Shown piece by piece: positions 49,467 through 59,827 of a stretch of 64,000 nucleotides of DNA (within the stretch, counting starts at the first letter, position 1; each line of letters begins with the position of its first letter). Origin of the DNA: an uncultured Actinomycetes bacterium (GTDB taxonomy: Bacteria; Actinomycetota; Actinomycetes; Nanopelagicales; Nanopelagicaceae). Made by a program: the position numbers and the translations under genes. The stretch spans positions 91,896 to 155,895 of the forward strand of contig CALBFE010000099.1 in NCBI GenBank assembly GCA_937888825.1, in the 5' to 3' direction. Under the pieces are notes generated by a model, which was given only the letters and a program-made list of their open reading frames with translations, made no database searches and was not told the origin of the DNA.

Positions 49467-50444
49467 ATGGCAATGACAGCATCAGTTAAGGACGAACTTA
49501 GTCGCATTTCAGTGACTAAGCCATGCTGCCGCAAAGCCGAGGTTTCCTCCCTGCTCCGCTTTGCCGGCGGATTACATATAGCCGCAGGCAAAATTTTGAT
49601 TGAAGTTGAATTAGATACTTCTCAAAGTGCGCGCAGATTAAGAAAAGATATCGCTGATATTTATGGTCATGGATCTGATTTAGCAGTGCTCTCATCGAGC
49701 GGCCTTAGAAAAGGTTCACGTTATGTTGTTCGTGTCATCGAAGCCGGAGATGCACTAGCTAGGCAAACAGGTTTAGTAGATGCCAATGGTCGTCCTGTTA
49801 GAGGATTACCTCCTCAAGTAGTCTCAGCGGCCATCTGTGATTCAGAGGCAGCATGGCGCGGTGCCTTTATTGCACATGGTTCACTCACTGAACCTGGACG
49901 CTCTTCTTCATTGGAAATTACATGTCCTGGCCCAGAAGCGGCGTTGGCATTAGTGGGTGCGGCACGTCGAATGGGAATTGTTGCAAAGGCCAGAGAAGTG
50001 CGCGGTGTTGATCGTGTTGTTATTCGCGATGGTGATGCAATAGGAGTTCTACTCACACGCCTTGGCGCACATGAATCAGTACTTGCATGGGAAGAGCGCC
50101 GTATGCGCCGTGAAGTTCGCGCAACAGCTAATCGCTTAGCTAATTTTGATGATGCAAATCTACGTCGTTCTGCTCGAGCAGCAGTTGCTGCGGCAGCTCG
50201 CGTGCAGAGAGCAATGGAAATTCTTGGTCCAACAATTCCAGATCACTTAAAAGAAGCGGGCGAGCTTCGCATCAATCACGGCCAAGCTTCGCTAGAAGAG
50301 TTGGGTTCACTTGCCACACCTCCAATGACTAAAGATGCGATTGCCGGTCGAATTCGCCGCCTATTGGCGATGGCTGATAAACGAGCGGGGGAACTCGGTA
50401 TTCCTGATACTGAGAGCGGACTTCCCCCTGATTTGTTGAACTAA
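49467..50444 (+). CDS. whiA: WhiA-type DNA-binding protein
   Basis: Transcription factor with a degenerate LAGLIDADG homing-endonuclease fold and a C-terminal helix-turn-helix. In Streptomyces it works with WhiB in sporulation; in non-sporulating bacteria it affects division. The N-terminus [26 protein letters not shown], the central [13 protein letters not shown] and the C-terminal region up to LPPDLLN fit. ATG 49467 is preferred to the track's TTG 49455, which overlaps yvcK. At 325 residues it is normal. It is the last gene of the rapZ-yvcK-whiA group. Confidence 0.94.
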   Translation: MAMTASVKDELSRISVTKPCCRKAEVSSLLRFAGGLHIAAGKILIEVELDTSQSARRLRKDIADIYGHGSDLAVLSSSGLRKGSRYVVRVIEAGDALARQTGLVDANGRPVRGLPPQVVSAAICDSEAAWRGAFIAHGSLTEPGRSSSLEITCPGPEAALALVGAARRMGIVAKAREVRGVDRVVIRDGDAIGVLLTRLGAHESVLAWEERRMRREVRATANRLANFDDANLRRSARAAVAAAARVQRAMEILGPTIPDHLKEAGELRINHGQASLEELGSLATPPMTKDAIAGRIRRLLAMADKRAGELGIPDTESGLPPDLLN

Positions 50445-50481
50445 ACCTTTCCTACCCGCAAGTTAGGCCTTGAGCCACTGA

Positions 50482-51578
<1,097 letters not shown>

Positions 51579-51579
<1 letters not shown>

Positions 51580-52766
51580 TGTCAGATCTTGCACACTTTG
51601 ATGTAGCGGGAAAGCGGGTTTTTCTACGCTGTGATCTCAATGTTCCGTTAAAAGACGGTGTCATTAAAGATGATGGTCGTATTAAAGCCTCGCTTCCTAC
51701 TATTCAAGCTTTGCTTGAAAAGGGTGCATCGATTGTCATTGCTGCGCATTTAGGTCGGCCAAAAGGTGAAGTAAAACCAGAGTTATCGCTGGCTCCAGTT
51801 GCTAAGCGTTTAGGGGAATTGCTAGGACAAGAGATTATTTTCCCTGGTCAAGTAGTGGGGGATGTAGTCACAGCATCAGTTCAAAGTCTAAAGCCTGGTC
51901 AAATTCTTCTTTTAGAAAACATTCGCTTTAGTTCAGCCGAGACAAGTAAAGAAGAGTCAGAGCGGGCAGAGTTTGCAAGCCAGTTAGCTAAGTTAGCCGA
52001 TGCATACGTTGGTGATGGCTTTGGCGCTGTGCACCGCAAGCACGCGTCAGTCTTTGACCTCCCAAAGCTTTTGCCACATATTGCCGGCACTTTAGTTGCA
52101 GCTGAAGTCGAAGTACTAAAAAAACTCACACAAAATCCAGAGCGTCCGTACGGGGTAGTTCTAGGTGGTGCAAAGGTTTCTGACAAGTTAGCCGTCATTG
52201 AAAATTTACTAGGCAAAGTTGATGTTCTGGCAATTGGTGGGGGGATGGTCTTTACATTCCTTAAAGCGCAAGGCAAAGAGATCGGCACATCACTTGTTGA
52301 AATAGAGATGCTCGATGTTGTTAAAGGCTTAATTGAGAGTGCTAAGAAGAATGGCGTGAAACTGGTTCTTCCAACTGACATCGTTGTTGCACCCAGCTTT
52401 TCTGCCGATGCCACGCCAACCTTAGTTTCAGCCGATGCAATTCCAGCAGATCAAATGGGTCTAGATATTGGCCCTGAGTCAGCTGCAGCTTTTGCAATTG
52501 AAATCGAGAAATGCAAGACAGTATTTTGGAATGGCCCCATGGGTGTGTTCGAATTTGCTAACTTTGCTGCTGGCACAAAAACAGTTGCCGCAGCGTTAAC
52601 CAAGGTTTCAGGCATTTCAGTTGTTGGTGGGGGAGACTCGGCCGCCGCGGTGCGTGCTTTGGGATTTACAGACTCAGAGTTCGGTTATATTTCAACTGGC
52701 GGCGGAGCATCGTTAGAATATTTAGAGGGCAAGGAACTTCCTGGTCTTCAAGCACTTGGCTTATAA
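51579..52766 (+). CDS. pgk: Phosphoglycerate kinase
   Basis: Transfers phosphate from 1,3-bisphosphoglycerate to ADP. KRVFLRCDLNVPLKDG, HLGRPKGE, VGDGFGAVHRKHAS and VVGGGDSAAAV are the conserved substrate and nucleotide segments. ATG 51579 overlaps the gap stop; the earlier track start is within gap. Length is 395 residues, normal. Confidence 0.97.
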
Positions 52767-52775
52767 GGAGCATTC

Positions 52776-53552
52776 ATGCGTAAACCATTGATGGCTGGAA
52801 ACTGGAAGATGAACCTCAATCACCTCGAGGCGATCGCAGTTGCCCAAAAACTGGTTTATTCACTCGATGACAAAGATTATGACGCAGTTGACGTTGCGAT
52901 CATCCCTCCTTTCACAGATATCCGCTCTATCCAAACGTTGATTGATGGAGATCGTCTGCGCCTTACTTATGGTGCTCAAGATCTTTCACCAGAGGCAAGT
53001 GGAGCATTTACTGGCGATATCGCCGGCTCAATGTTGCACAAGCTCGGTTGCACATTCGTTCTTATTGGTCACTCTGAGCGCCGTGCTATTCATGGTGAAT
53101 CAGATGCACTTATTAATCGCAAGATTAAGGCTGCCCTTGCTAATGAAATTATCCCAATCTTTTGCGTGGGGGAAGAGCTATTGATTCGTGAATCAGGTGC
53201 GCATGTCAGCCATGTGATTCGCCAAGTGCGCGCAGGTCTTGAAGGTTTTACTAAGCCAGAGCTAAAAAAGATTGTTATTGCATATGAACCAGTATGGGCA
53301 ATTGGTACTGGCAAGGTTGCAACTCCTGAGGATGCACAAGAAGTCTGTGCTGCAATTCGTGAAGAGATTGAAAATATCGGTTCTGCCGAAATTGCTTCAA
53401 ATATGAGAATCCTTTATGGGGGTTCAGTGAAACCTTCTAACATCGCAGAAATCATGAAAAAGAGCGATGTGGACGGCGCTCTTATCGGAGGAGCGAGCCT
53501 AGACCCTGAAGAACTAGCCAAGATTGTGAAGTTCCACGCGCAATCCGAGTAA
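52776..53552 (+). CDS. tpiA: Triose-phosphate isomerase
   Basis: Interconverts dihydroxyacetone phosphate and glyceraldehyde-3-phosphate. AGNWKMN (Lys), IGHSERR (His) and AYEPVWAIGTGKVATPEDAQEV (Glu) hold the catalytic residues; LYGGSVKPSN binds phosphate. At 258 residues it is typical. AAGGAG lies seven bases before the ATG. It completes gap-pgk-tpiA. Confidence 0.97.
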   Translation: MRKPLMAGNWKMNLNHLEAIAVAQKLVYSLDDKDYDAVDVAIIPPFTDIRSIQTLIDGDRLRLTYGAQDLSPEASGAFTGDIAGSMLHKLGCTFVLIGHSERRAIHGESDALINRKIKAALANEIIPIFCVGEELLIRESGAHVSHVIRQVRAGLEGFTKPELKKIVIAYEPVWAIGTGKVATPEDAQEVCAAIREEIENIGSAEIASNMRILYGGSVKPSNIAEIMKKSDVDGALIGGASLDPEELAKIVKFHAQSE

Positions 53553-53609
53553 GGGACAGCCAGCTTTTACAGGTATCCTTATCCTCTACGAAACAAGGAG
53601 TTCGACAAC

Positions 53610-53837
53610 GTGAAATTAGCACTATCAATCTTGCTCGTCATTACCAGCGTTATTATGATTCTGCTCGTCCTTTTGCATAAGGGTAAGGGCAGCGGACTAT
53701 CCGACCTTTTTGGCGGCGGTATCTCAACTAACTACGGTGGATCATCGGTAGTGGAGCGCAACCTAGATCGCATTACAATTGTTGCGGGTGGGCTTTGGTT
53801 TGCACTCGTTGTTGCCTTAAGTCTTGTTCTTAAGTAA
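53610..53837 (+). CDS. secG: Preprotein translocase subunit SecG
   Basis: Small membrane subunit of the SecYEG export channel. It has two hydrophobic helices (about 3-23 and 52-73) separated by a loop with the family motif KGKGSGLSDLFGGG. At 75 residues it is normal. The start is GTG after AAGGAG. It follows tpiA by 57 bases, the standard gap-pgk-tpi-secG order. TATCCT motifs lie about 25-35 bases before the ribosome site and could be a -10. Confidence 0.93.
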   Translation: MKLALSILLVITSVIMILLVLLHKGKGSGLSDLFGGGISTNYGGSSVVERNLDRITIVAGGLWFALVVALSLVLK

Positions 53838-53872
53838 ATCTTTTAATTTCACATTTTAAAAAGGAGTAATAC

Positions 53873-54214
53873 ATGGCAAGTGCAATTCGTGGAAGCCGAG
53901 TCGGCGCTGGCCCAATGGGCGAGGCAGAACGCGGTGATTCGATTGCTCGCGCTTATGTTTCATATTTTTGCGCTAACGGACATGAAGTCCGCCCATCATT
54001 TGCTGTTGAAGAAACTGTAGTTATTCCAGCTGAATGGGATTGCCCAAAGTGTGGTTACCCAGCAGGCCGTGACCGTAACAATCCACCTAGCCCAGTTAAG
54101 AATGAGCCATACAAGACTCACCTTGCCTACGTTAAAGAGCGTCGCACTGATGCTGAGGGCGAGAAGATCCTAGAAGAGGCTCTACGTAAACTTCGTGGAG
54201 ATGACGAAGACTAA
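53873..54214 (+). CDS. rbpA: RNA polymerase-binding protein RbpA
   Basis: Actinobacteria-specific transcription activator that binds the beta subunit and principal sigma factor. The N-terminal tail SAIRGSRVGAGPMGEAERG, the core with CxxH and CPKCGYPAGRD zinc-site remnants, and the C-terminal helix RRTDAEGEKILEEALRKLRG (sigma-interacting domain) are present. At 113 residues it is typical. AAAAAGGAG precedes the ATG. The stop overlaps the convergent pgi stop. Confidence 0.96.
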   Translation: MASAIRGSRVGAGPMGEAERGDSIARAYVSYFCANGHEVRPSFAVEETVVIPAEWDCPKCGYPAGRDRNNPPSPVKNEPYKTHLAYVKERRTDAEGEKILEEALRKLRGDDED

Positions 54215-55740
54215 ATCTTTTCAACTGCTGCAAGTAGTTGGTCTATACCCGCACTGCGATTTATTAAATTAAATCGAAGGAGCGGGTATTTTCTTGAAGC
54301 AAGGGCTTTTCCATCTCCCAATGCTTGAGCAGCAACTAAAGTCTTGAAACCAAAGCTCTGCCCTGGGATTGCAATATCTGTTGATGGTGTTCCAGTGATT
54401 TGTAGGAATGAGCCGTTTTGTTGACCACCTTTATGGAACTGACCGGTGGAGTGAAGAAAACGTGGTCCCCAACCAAAGGTAACTGGCTTACCAATTTTTT
54501 GAGAAAGTATGAATCTAATCTGTGCAATCTTTGCTTCGTCTTTGCGATCTAGATAAGCCATGATTGCTACATAACCATCTTTGTGGATACCTTGAGTAAA
54601 CAGCTTTAGTGAGTTGGCAAGATCAGCGCCCTCTCCAAAAATCTCTATAGCACCATCAGTATGCGGGGCAGTAAAGACAGGAAGTACGCCGCCCCATTCT
54701 TTAAGCAATGCAGATGTCTGTTCTTTAGCTTCAGTGACATTGGGTTGATTAAATGGATCGATTTCAAGTGCAGCTCCAACAAGTGCGGTCACCCATTCCC
54801 AAATAATGAATTGAGCCGCAAGGTCAGCCTCTACAACTAAATCAGCAGAACCGGCATATGCAATGGAAAAGACATTTGCATTCGTTGCAGCTTTTTCAAT
54901 TACTACAGGAAGTCGTCCCACTTGATTCTTACCTGTTGATTCGGCAACCAATTGCTCTGCCCAATCACTTAATCCCGGCATGGCAGATCCATCATCGGTG
55001 TAGGAGAGATATTGACCTGCGTGATATGCAAGAAGGTATGCGATATCAACTACCAGAGTTGAGTCTTTGAGAAATGCAGTCTTTGCATCACTAGCGTTAT
55101 CCAATAAAACTGACACATCCACACCGATTAAGGCTGATGGCACCAAGCCAAAAGCACTCAGCACACTAAAGCGTCCACCAACATTTGGATCAGCATTTAT
55201 GACGCTGTAACCGGCTGCCCGACTTTGTTTATCTAATGGTGAACCAGGATCAGTAACAATAACCATGTGGTTTTGTGGTGCAAGGCCCACTTGGGTAAAT
55301 GCATCTTCAAAGAGTGCGCGCTGAGATGCTGTTTCAATTGTTGATCCAGATTTCGAACTGATAATCACAACGGTTTTGGCTAAATCATTATTCAACGCAT
55401 GAGCAACATAATCAGGATCAGTTGAGTCAAGAATGAAAAGCTCCTTCTTAAAACTCTGTGCGATAACTTCAGGGCCAAGTGATGATCCACCCATGCCGCA
55501 CAAAACAACATTGTTCTTGTCGCGATGCTTTGCACAGAGGGCATCGAGTGCAGGCAGGAGATCTCTAGAACTCTCTGGAAGATCTATCCAATTCAAGCGA
55601 ACAGAGGCTTCAGCTTGTGCAGCCGCACCCCAAATCGATGAGTCTTTCTTGGCTAGACGTGAGTGAACGTCTACCAGTGTTTTATAACGTGCATCGCTGC
55701 GATCAATGTGTTTGATCGCATTTCCTGAAATCTTTATCAT
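54211..55740 (-). CDS. pgi: Glucose-6-phosphate isomerase, divergent SIS-type
   Basis: Interconverts glucose-6-phosphate and fructose-6-phosphate. The SIS fold shows VVLCGMGGSSLGPEVIAQ and VIISSKSGSTIETASQ, and EQTSALLKEWGG is near the C-terminal part. The sequence resembles the isomerase half of fused transaldolase/phosphoglucose isomerase proteins more than E. coli Pgi. At 509 residues it is full for that group. It overlaps tal by four bases (ATGA), so one frameshift separates it from a fusion. It lies last in ctaA-tkt-tal-pgi. Confidence 0.9.
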   Translation of the reverse strand: MIKISGNAIKHIDRSDARYKTLVDVHSRLAKKDSSIWGAAAQAEASVRLNWIDLPESSRDLLPALDALCAKHRDKNNVVLCGMGGSSLGPEVIAQSFKKELFILDSTDPDYVAHALNNDLAKTVVIISSKSGSTIETASQRALFEDAFTQVGLAPQNHMVIVTDPGSPLDKQSRAAGYSVINADPNVGGRFSVLSAFGLVPSALIGVDVSVLLDNASDAKTAFLKDSTLVVDIAYLLAYHAGQYLSYTDDGSAMPGLSDWAEQLVAESTGKNQVGRLPVVIEKAATNANVFSIAYAGSADLVVEADLAAQFIIWEWVTALVGAALEIDPFNQPNVTEAKEQTSALLKEWGGVLPVFTAPHTDGAIEIFGEGADLANSLKLFTQGIHKDGYVAIMAYLDRKDEAKIAQIRFILSQKIGKPVTFGWGPRFLHSTGQFHKGGQQNGSFLQITGTPSTDIAIPGQSFGFKTLVAAQALGDGKALASRKYPLLRFNLINRSAGIDQLLAAVEKI

Positions 55741-56822
55741 CCCTGTTGGGCTGCCTTCACATTAGCGAGTAATTCATCCCATGCTTGGGCAAACTTCTTC
55801 ACACCATCTACTTCAAGTTCAGTTGTTACGGTATCGAGTGAGATGTTAAGAGCTGAGAGTCCTTTGAGGACTTCCACGGCCGCTCCATAGCTTGAAGTAA
55901 TGGTGTTTCCTCGTACTTTGCCGTGATCAATAACGGCATCTAGAGTCGATTGAGGCATTGTGTTGACGGTATCAGGGGCAATTAACTCAACAACATATCG
56001 AGTGTCATCATAGGCAGGGTCTTTCACGCCCGTTGATGCCCAGAGTGGACGTTGCTTATGAGCACCTCTGGCAATTTGAGCTTGCCATCTAGGAGAAGAG
56101 AACTTCTCTTCAAATAGTTGATAAGCAAGATGGGCGTTAGCAATTGCCGCCTTTCCTAGTAGGGAAGTGGCAGCCTCTGATCCATCTTTTTTAAGCAGTG
56201 CGTCAATAGATGAATCGATTCGGCTAACAAAAAACGATGCAACTGAATGCACATGCCCGGGATTTGTCGCAGCTTCTATTCCAGAGATGTAAGCATCTAT
56301 TACAGCCCCATAGCGCTTGACTGAGAAGATCAAAGTGACATTGACGCTAATTCCTGCGCCGATAAGTGCGGTAATGGCAGGTAAGCCTTCAAGAGTTGCA
56401 GGAATTTTAATCATTAAGTTTGGACGATCAATAATCGACCACAATTCTTTTCCTTGAGCAATTGTTGTCTGGGTGTCATGGGCAAGACGAGGGTCTACTT
56501 CGATACTTACACGACCATCGACACCTTTTGTTGAGGAATAGATATCTTTGAAGAGATCACAGGCTGCTCGTACATCATCTGTAGTCAGTTTTTTGACTAC
56601 ATCATCAACTGATGAGTTTTTCATGGCCGCGATATCTGCTGCATATTCATCTGCACCAGCGATTGCTGCGCCAAAGATTGAAGGATTAGTTGTAACTCCT
56701 ACAACACCAGAGTGGGCGATACGAGATGGTAATGAATGTGCATCACTGCCTGAGATCTTGGCTCTAGATAGGTCATCAAGCCAAATCGAGGTTCCACCCT
56801 GTGCAACATCGGCCACAGACAT
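55737..56822 (-). CDS. tal: Transaldolase
   Basis: Moves dihydroxyacetone units in the non-oxidative pentose phosphate pathway. SIWLDDLSRAKISG, GVTTNPSIFGAAI, the Schiff-base lysine region NLMIKIPATLEGLPAI and NVTLIFSVKRY are typical of the actinobacterial/cyanobacterial type. At 361 residues it is normal. It is one base downstream of the tkt stop and overlaps pgi. Confidence 0.95.
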   Translation of the reverse strand: MSVADVAQGGTSIWLDDLSRAKISGSDAHSLPSRIAHSGVVGVTTNPSIFGAAIAGADEYAADIAAMKNSSVDDVVKKLTTDDVRAACDLFKDIYSSTKGVDGRVSIEVDPRLAHDTQTTIAQGKELWSIIDRPNLMIKIPATLEGLPAITALIGAGISVNVTLIFSVKRYGAVIDAYISGIEAATNPGHVHSVASFFVSRIDSSIDALLKKDGSEAATSLLGKAAIANAHLAYQLFEEKFSSPRWQAQIARGAHKQRPLWASTGVKDPAYDDTRYVVELIAPDTVNTMPQSTLDAVIDHGKVRGNTITSSYGAAVEVLKGLSALNISLDTVTTELEVDGVKKFAQAWDELLANVKAAQQG

Positions 56823-58868
56823 TTATAGGCCCGCCTTCACCTTGGCAGCGATTGCTTCGACCGAGAAACCGAACTCCTTAAACAAACGCTTGGCATCTGC
56901 TGAAGCTCCGTAGTGTTCAAGTGAAATTGCGATTCCACCATCACCAATTAACTGATGCCAACCTTGGGCAATTCCCACTTCAATACTGACCTTTAACTTT
57001 ATTGAAGGTGGTAGTACTTCATCCTTATAGCTTTGGTCTTGTTCGCTAAACCATTCAAGACATGGTGCGCTCACAACACGAACTGCAATTCCTTCACTAG
57101 CCAACGCGCTCTGTACATCAATTGCTAGAGATACTTCAGAGCCAGTTGCAATCAGAATCGCTTTTGGATTAGCAGCATCTTTAAGAATGTAGGCACCCTT
57201 GGCAGTTCCAGAAGCAGGAGCGCACTGGCTGCGATCTAAAACTGGAAGGTTTTGGCGCGATAAAAGGATTCCTGCAGCGCGGCCACGAGTCAGAACCTTC
57301 TTCCAGCTCTCGGCAACTTCGTTGGCATCACCAGGGCGAATGACATCTAAACCTGGGATTGCACGCAATGCTGCGAAATGCTCAATGGGTTGGTGAGTTG
57401 GTCCATCTTCGCCCACACCGATTGAATCATGCGTCCACACAAATGTGGAAGGGATATTCATCAACGCTGCAAGGCGAACAGCGGGGCGCATGTAATCGCT
57501 AAATACTGCAAAGGTCCCACCAAATGCGCGAGTTAATCCATGGAGTGCAATTCCATTGAGAATTGATCCCATTGCATGCTCGCGAATTCCAAAGTGGATT
57601 ATTCGACCATAAGGATGAGCGCCCTTCATCGCACTTGTGGCAGGCAAGAATGAACCGCCACCATCGATGCTTGTGTTGTTAGATCCAGCTAAATCGGAAG
57701 AACCACCCCAGAACTCAGGCAGATGTTTTGCAATTGCATTAATGACTTGTCCAGATGCTGCGCGAGTAGCAACTTCTTTACCTGGAGCAAAGGTAGGGAT
57801 GTCTGCATCCCAACCAGCTGGCAATGCTCTAGTGCGCAAGCGTTCCAAAAGCTTTGCTTGCTCTGGATTACTTGATTGCCATGTTGCAAACTTTGCATCC
57901 CACGCTTTGCGAACTTGAGCTGAGCGATCTTTTACTAAACGGGCATGAGCTAAAACATCGACTGGCATTGCAAATTTTTCCTCTGGATTAAGACCAAGTG
58001 CAGTTTTTGTTGCAGCAACTTCCTCATCGCCAAGTGCAGAACCATGTGAGCTTGCGGTGCCTTGAGCTTTTGGTGCCGGCCAAGCTATAACTGAGTTCAT
58101 TCGAATCAAAGATGGCTTAGCTGTTTCTTTTTTAGCTGCAACCATTGCAGCATCAAGGGCAGCGATATCCACGCTTCCGTTAGAAGCTGCTGCCACATCA
58201 ATGACGTGCCAGCCATAGGCGCGGTATCTAGCAGATACATCTTCAGTAAATGCGTTATGTGTATCGCCTTCAATAGAAATGCGATTGTCATCATAAATAA
58301 CATTTAATACGCCAAGCTCTTGAGTTCCAGCAAGAGAAGATGCTTCGGCGCTTACGCCTTCTTGTAAATCTCCATCAGAACAGATAACCCAGATGCTGTG
58401 ATCAAATACAGAGCCACCAGCGGGTGCTTTCGGATCCAATAAACCACGCTCATAGCGAGCAGCCATTGCCATACCGACTGCAGTTGCAACCCCTTGTCCA
58501 AGAGGACCAGTTGTCATTTCTACGCCGGCAGTGTGACCAAATTCAGGGTGTCCTGGAGTAAGTGATCCCCACGTGCGAAATTCTTGAAGATCTTTTAATT
58601 CAAGGCCGTAACCGCTTAAGAAAAGTTGGGTATAGAGAGTCAATGATGAATGGCCGCACGAGAGTACGAAGCGATCCCGCCCTACCCACTGTGGGTCTGA
58701 AGGATCATGAACTAAATGGCGCTGAAAGAGTGTGTAAGCAACTGGAGCTAATGACATTGCTGTACCCGGGTGACCATTACCCACTTTTTGAACTGCATCT
58801 GCTGCCAGAGCACGGGCATGTGCAACTACAAGATCATCCATCTCAGACCAACCAGACATTGAACTCAT
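56823..58868 (-). CDS. tkt: Transketolase
   Basis: Thiamine-diphosphate enzyme moving two-carbon units in the pentose phosphate pathway. GHPGTAMSLAPVAYTLF and SCGHSSLTLYTQLF start the TPP domain, GDGDLQEGVSAEASSLAG-like CSDGDLQEG is the TPP motif, and THDSIGVGEDGPTHQPIEH is the catalytic middle domain. At 681 residues it is full length. The ATG overlaps the ctaA stop; an alternative ATG is three codons later. Confidence 0.96.
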   Translation of the reverse strand: MSSMSGWSEMDDLVVAHARALAADAVQKVGNGHPGTAMSLAPVAYTLFQRHLVHDPSDPQWVGRDRFVLSCGHSSLTLYTQLFLSGYGLELKDLQEFRTWGSLTPGHPEFGHTAGVEMTTGPLGQGVATAVGMAMAARYERGLLDPKAPAGGSVFDHSIWVICSDGDLQEGVSAEASSLAGTQELGVLNVIYDDNRISIEGDTHNAFTEDVSARYRAYGWHVIDVAAASNGSVDIAALDAAMVAAKKETAKPSLIRMNSVIAWPAPKAQGTASSHGSALGDEEVAATKTALGLNPEEKFAMPVDVLAHARLVKDRSAQVRKAWDAKFATWQSSNPEQAKLLERLRTRALPAGWDADIPTFAPGKEVATRAASGQVINAIAKHLPEFWGGSSDLAGSNNTSIDGGGSFLPATSAMKGAHPYGRIIHFGIREHAMGSILNGIALHGLTRAFGGTFAVFSDYMRPAVRLAALMNIPSTFVWTHDSIGVGEDGPTHQPIEHFAALRAIPGLDVIRPGDANEVAESWKKVLTRGRAAGILLSRQNLPVLDRSQCAPASGTAKGAYILKDAANPKAILIATGSEVSLAIDVQSALASEGIAVRVVSAPCLEWFSEQDQSYKDEVLPPSIKLKVSIEVGIAQGWHQLIGDGGIAISLEHYGASADAKRLFKEFGFSVEAIAAKVKAGL

Positions 58869-59746
58869 AGGGCCATTTCCTTTGTTTTAAATTGAACTGA
58901 TAGCCAGATTCGCCACGCTGCAATCCAAACTAAAGTCGTACCCAACACGTGCATTCCTACTAATAACTCAGGGACACCCAGGAAGTATTGAATGTAGCCG
59001 AGGGCTCCTTGAGCAAGTGAAATACCAAAAAACAGACGTATGCGGTGCTTGGTCAATGCAGGTAAGCCTTTTCTTAAATAGAAGGCAATTGTGAAAATCA
59101 TCAAGATGATTACTGAGATTGAGTGCATGCGGGCAACGTCTTGAATTCTTAAATCAAGTCGTGGCACATCAGCATCTCCAGCATGGGGGCCTGATGCAGT
59201 AACAATTGTTCCTAAGATGATTACTAGGGCAGTCCACATAATATGAATCTTTGAAAAACTATTAAGTGAGCCTTGCACTCCGCTCTTAACTGCCGGTCCC
59301 TTGCGTCGTGAGTGAAGTGAAGTGGCCGCAGCAATCAAGATAGTAGAAAGCAAGAAGTGGCTAGCGACCGAAAGCGGATTGAGATTTGTTAGCACGGTGA
59401 TTCCACCCAGAACACCTTGGCCAAATATTCCTAAGAATTGTCCGGCTGCAAGTATGCGTAAATCTTTTCGTCCTGATCGAAGAACTGCAATTAAAGTTGC
59501 CAGCGCGAAAATAACTAGAACAAAAGTGAGTAAGCGATTTCCAAACTCAATCCAAGAATGCAGGGTGCCCTCGGCTTGGTTCTCAACTGGAAAATATGAA
59601 CCTGGCGTGCACTCGGGCCATGTGGGACAGCCAAGGCCTGAGCCTGTTAGACGAACTGCGCCTCCGGTTACGACGATGGCTGCTTGGGATACGAGTAGGG
59701 CCAGAGTCAGGGGAGTGAGTGCCCGGGCCGCGCGCTTGGATGCCAT
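58865..59746 (-). CDS. ctaA: Heme A synthase, CtaA/COX15 family
   Basis: Oxidises heme O to heme A for the aa3-type oxidase, in the membrane. There are eight hydrophobic helices, with conserved histidines in TLHSWIEFGNRL, VASHFLLS, RMHSISVI and VGMHVLGTT, and the extracellular cysteine pair in LGCPTWPECT. At 293 residues it is typical. The ATG at 59746 lies six bases after a TAGGGT -10. It overlaps tkt by four bases; the heme O synthase ctaB, often next to tkt in Actinobacteria, is not here. Confidence 0.93.
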   Translation of the reverse strand: MASKRAARALTPLTLALLVSQAAIVVTGGAVRLTGSGLGCPTWPECTPGSYFPVENQAEGTLHSWIEFGNRLLTFVLVIFALATLIAVLRSGRKDLRILAAGQFLGIFGQGVLGGITVLTNLNPLSVASHFLLSTILIAAATSLHSRRKGPAVKSGVQGSLNSFSKIHIMWTALVIILGTIVTASGPHAGDADVPRLDLRIQDVARMHSISVIILMIFTIAFYLRKGLPALTKHRIRLFFGISLAQGALGYIQYFLGVPELLVGMHVLGTTLVWIAAWRIWLSVQFKTKEMAL

Positions 59747-59752
59747 GGCTCA

Positions 59753-59758
59753 ACCCTA
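59753..59758 (-). promoter_or_regulatory. Leaderless-type promoter of ctaA-tkt-tal-pgi
   Basis: TAGGGT on the minus strand is followed by six bases and the ctaA ATG. The palindrome GGGCGCCC lies in the spacer region upstream. No clear -35. Confidence 0.45.
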
Positions 59759-59795
59759 TGGCTACGGGGCGCCCACGCGGGCCGAGTGGCCGAAG

Positions 59796-59820
59796 GTGTC
59801 GAATTACGACACAATAGTGT
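59796..59820 (+). promoter_or_regulatory. sufR promoter with overlapping inverted repeats (probable SufR operator)
   Basis: GTGTCG (59796-59801) and CGACAC (59807-59812) form a perfect dyad around AATTA. It touches a second dyad ACAC-AATA-GTGT (59809-59820) that contains the -10 TAGTGT (59815-59820), seven bases before the sufR ATG. A repressor bound here would block the promoter. SufR is known to control its own suf operon, so it is the natural candidate. Confidence 0.6.
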
Positions 59821-59827
59821 TGTGAAA

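Noticed and set aside
51899-52414. 171-residue minus-strand ORF inside pgk
   Set aside because: It is a long shadow of pgk caused by codon bias; no family motifs and no start signal.
59766-59812. tRNA-Ser-like segment GGCCGAGTGGCCGAAGG with a following hairpin
   Set aside because: The would-be anticodon loop lacks T33, and no T-arm or acceptor partner follows; the hairpin is better explained as an operator.
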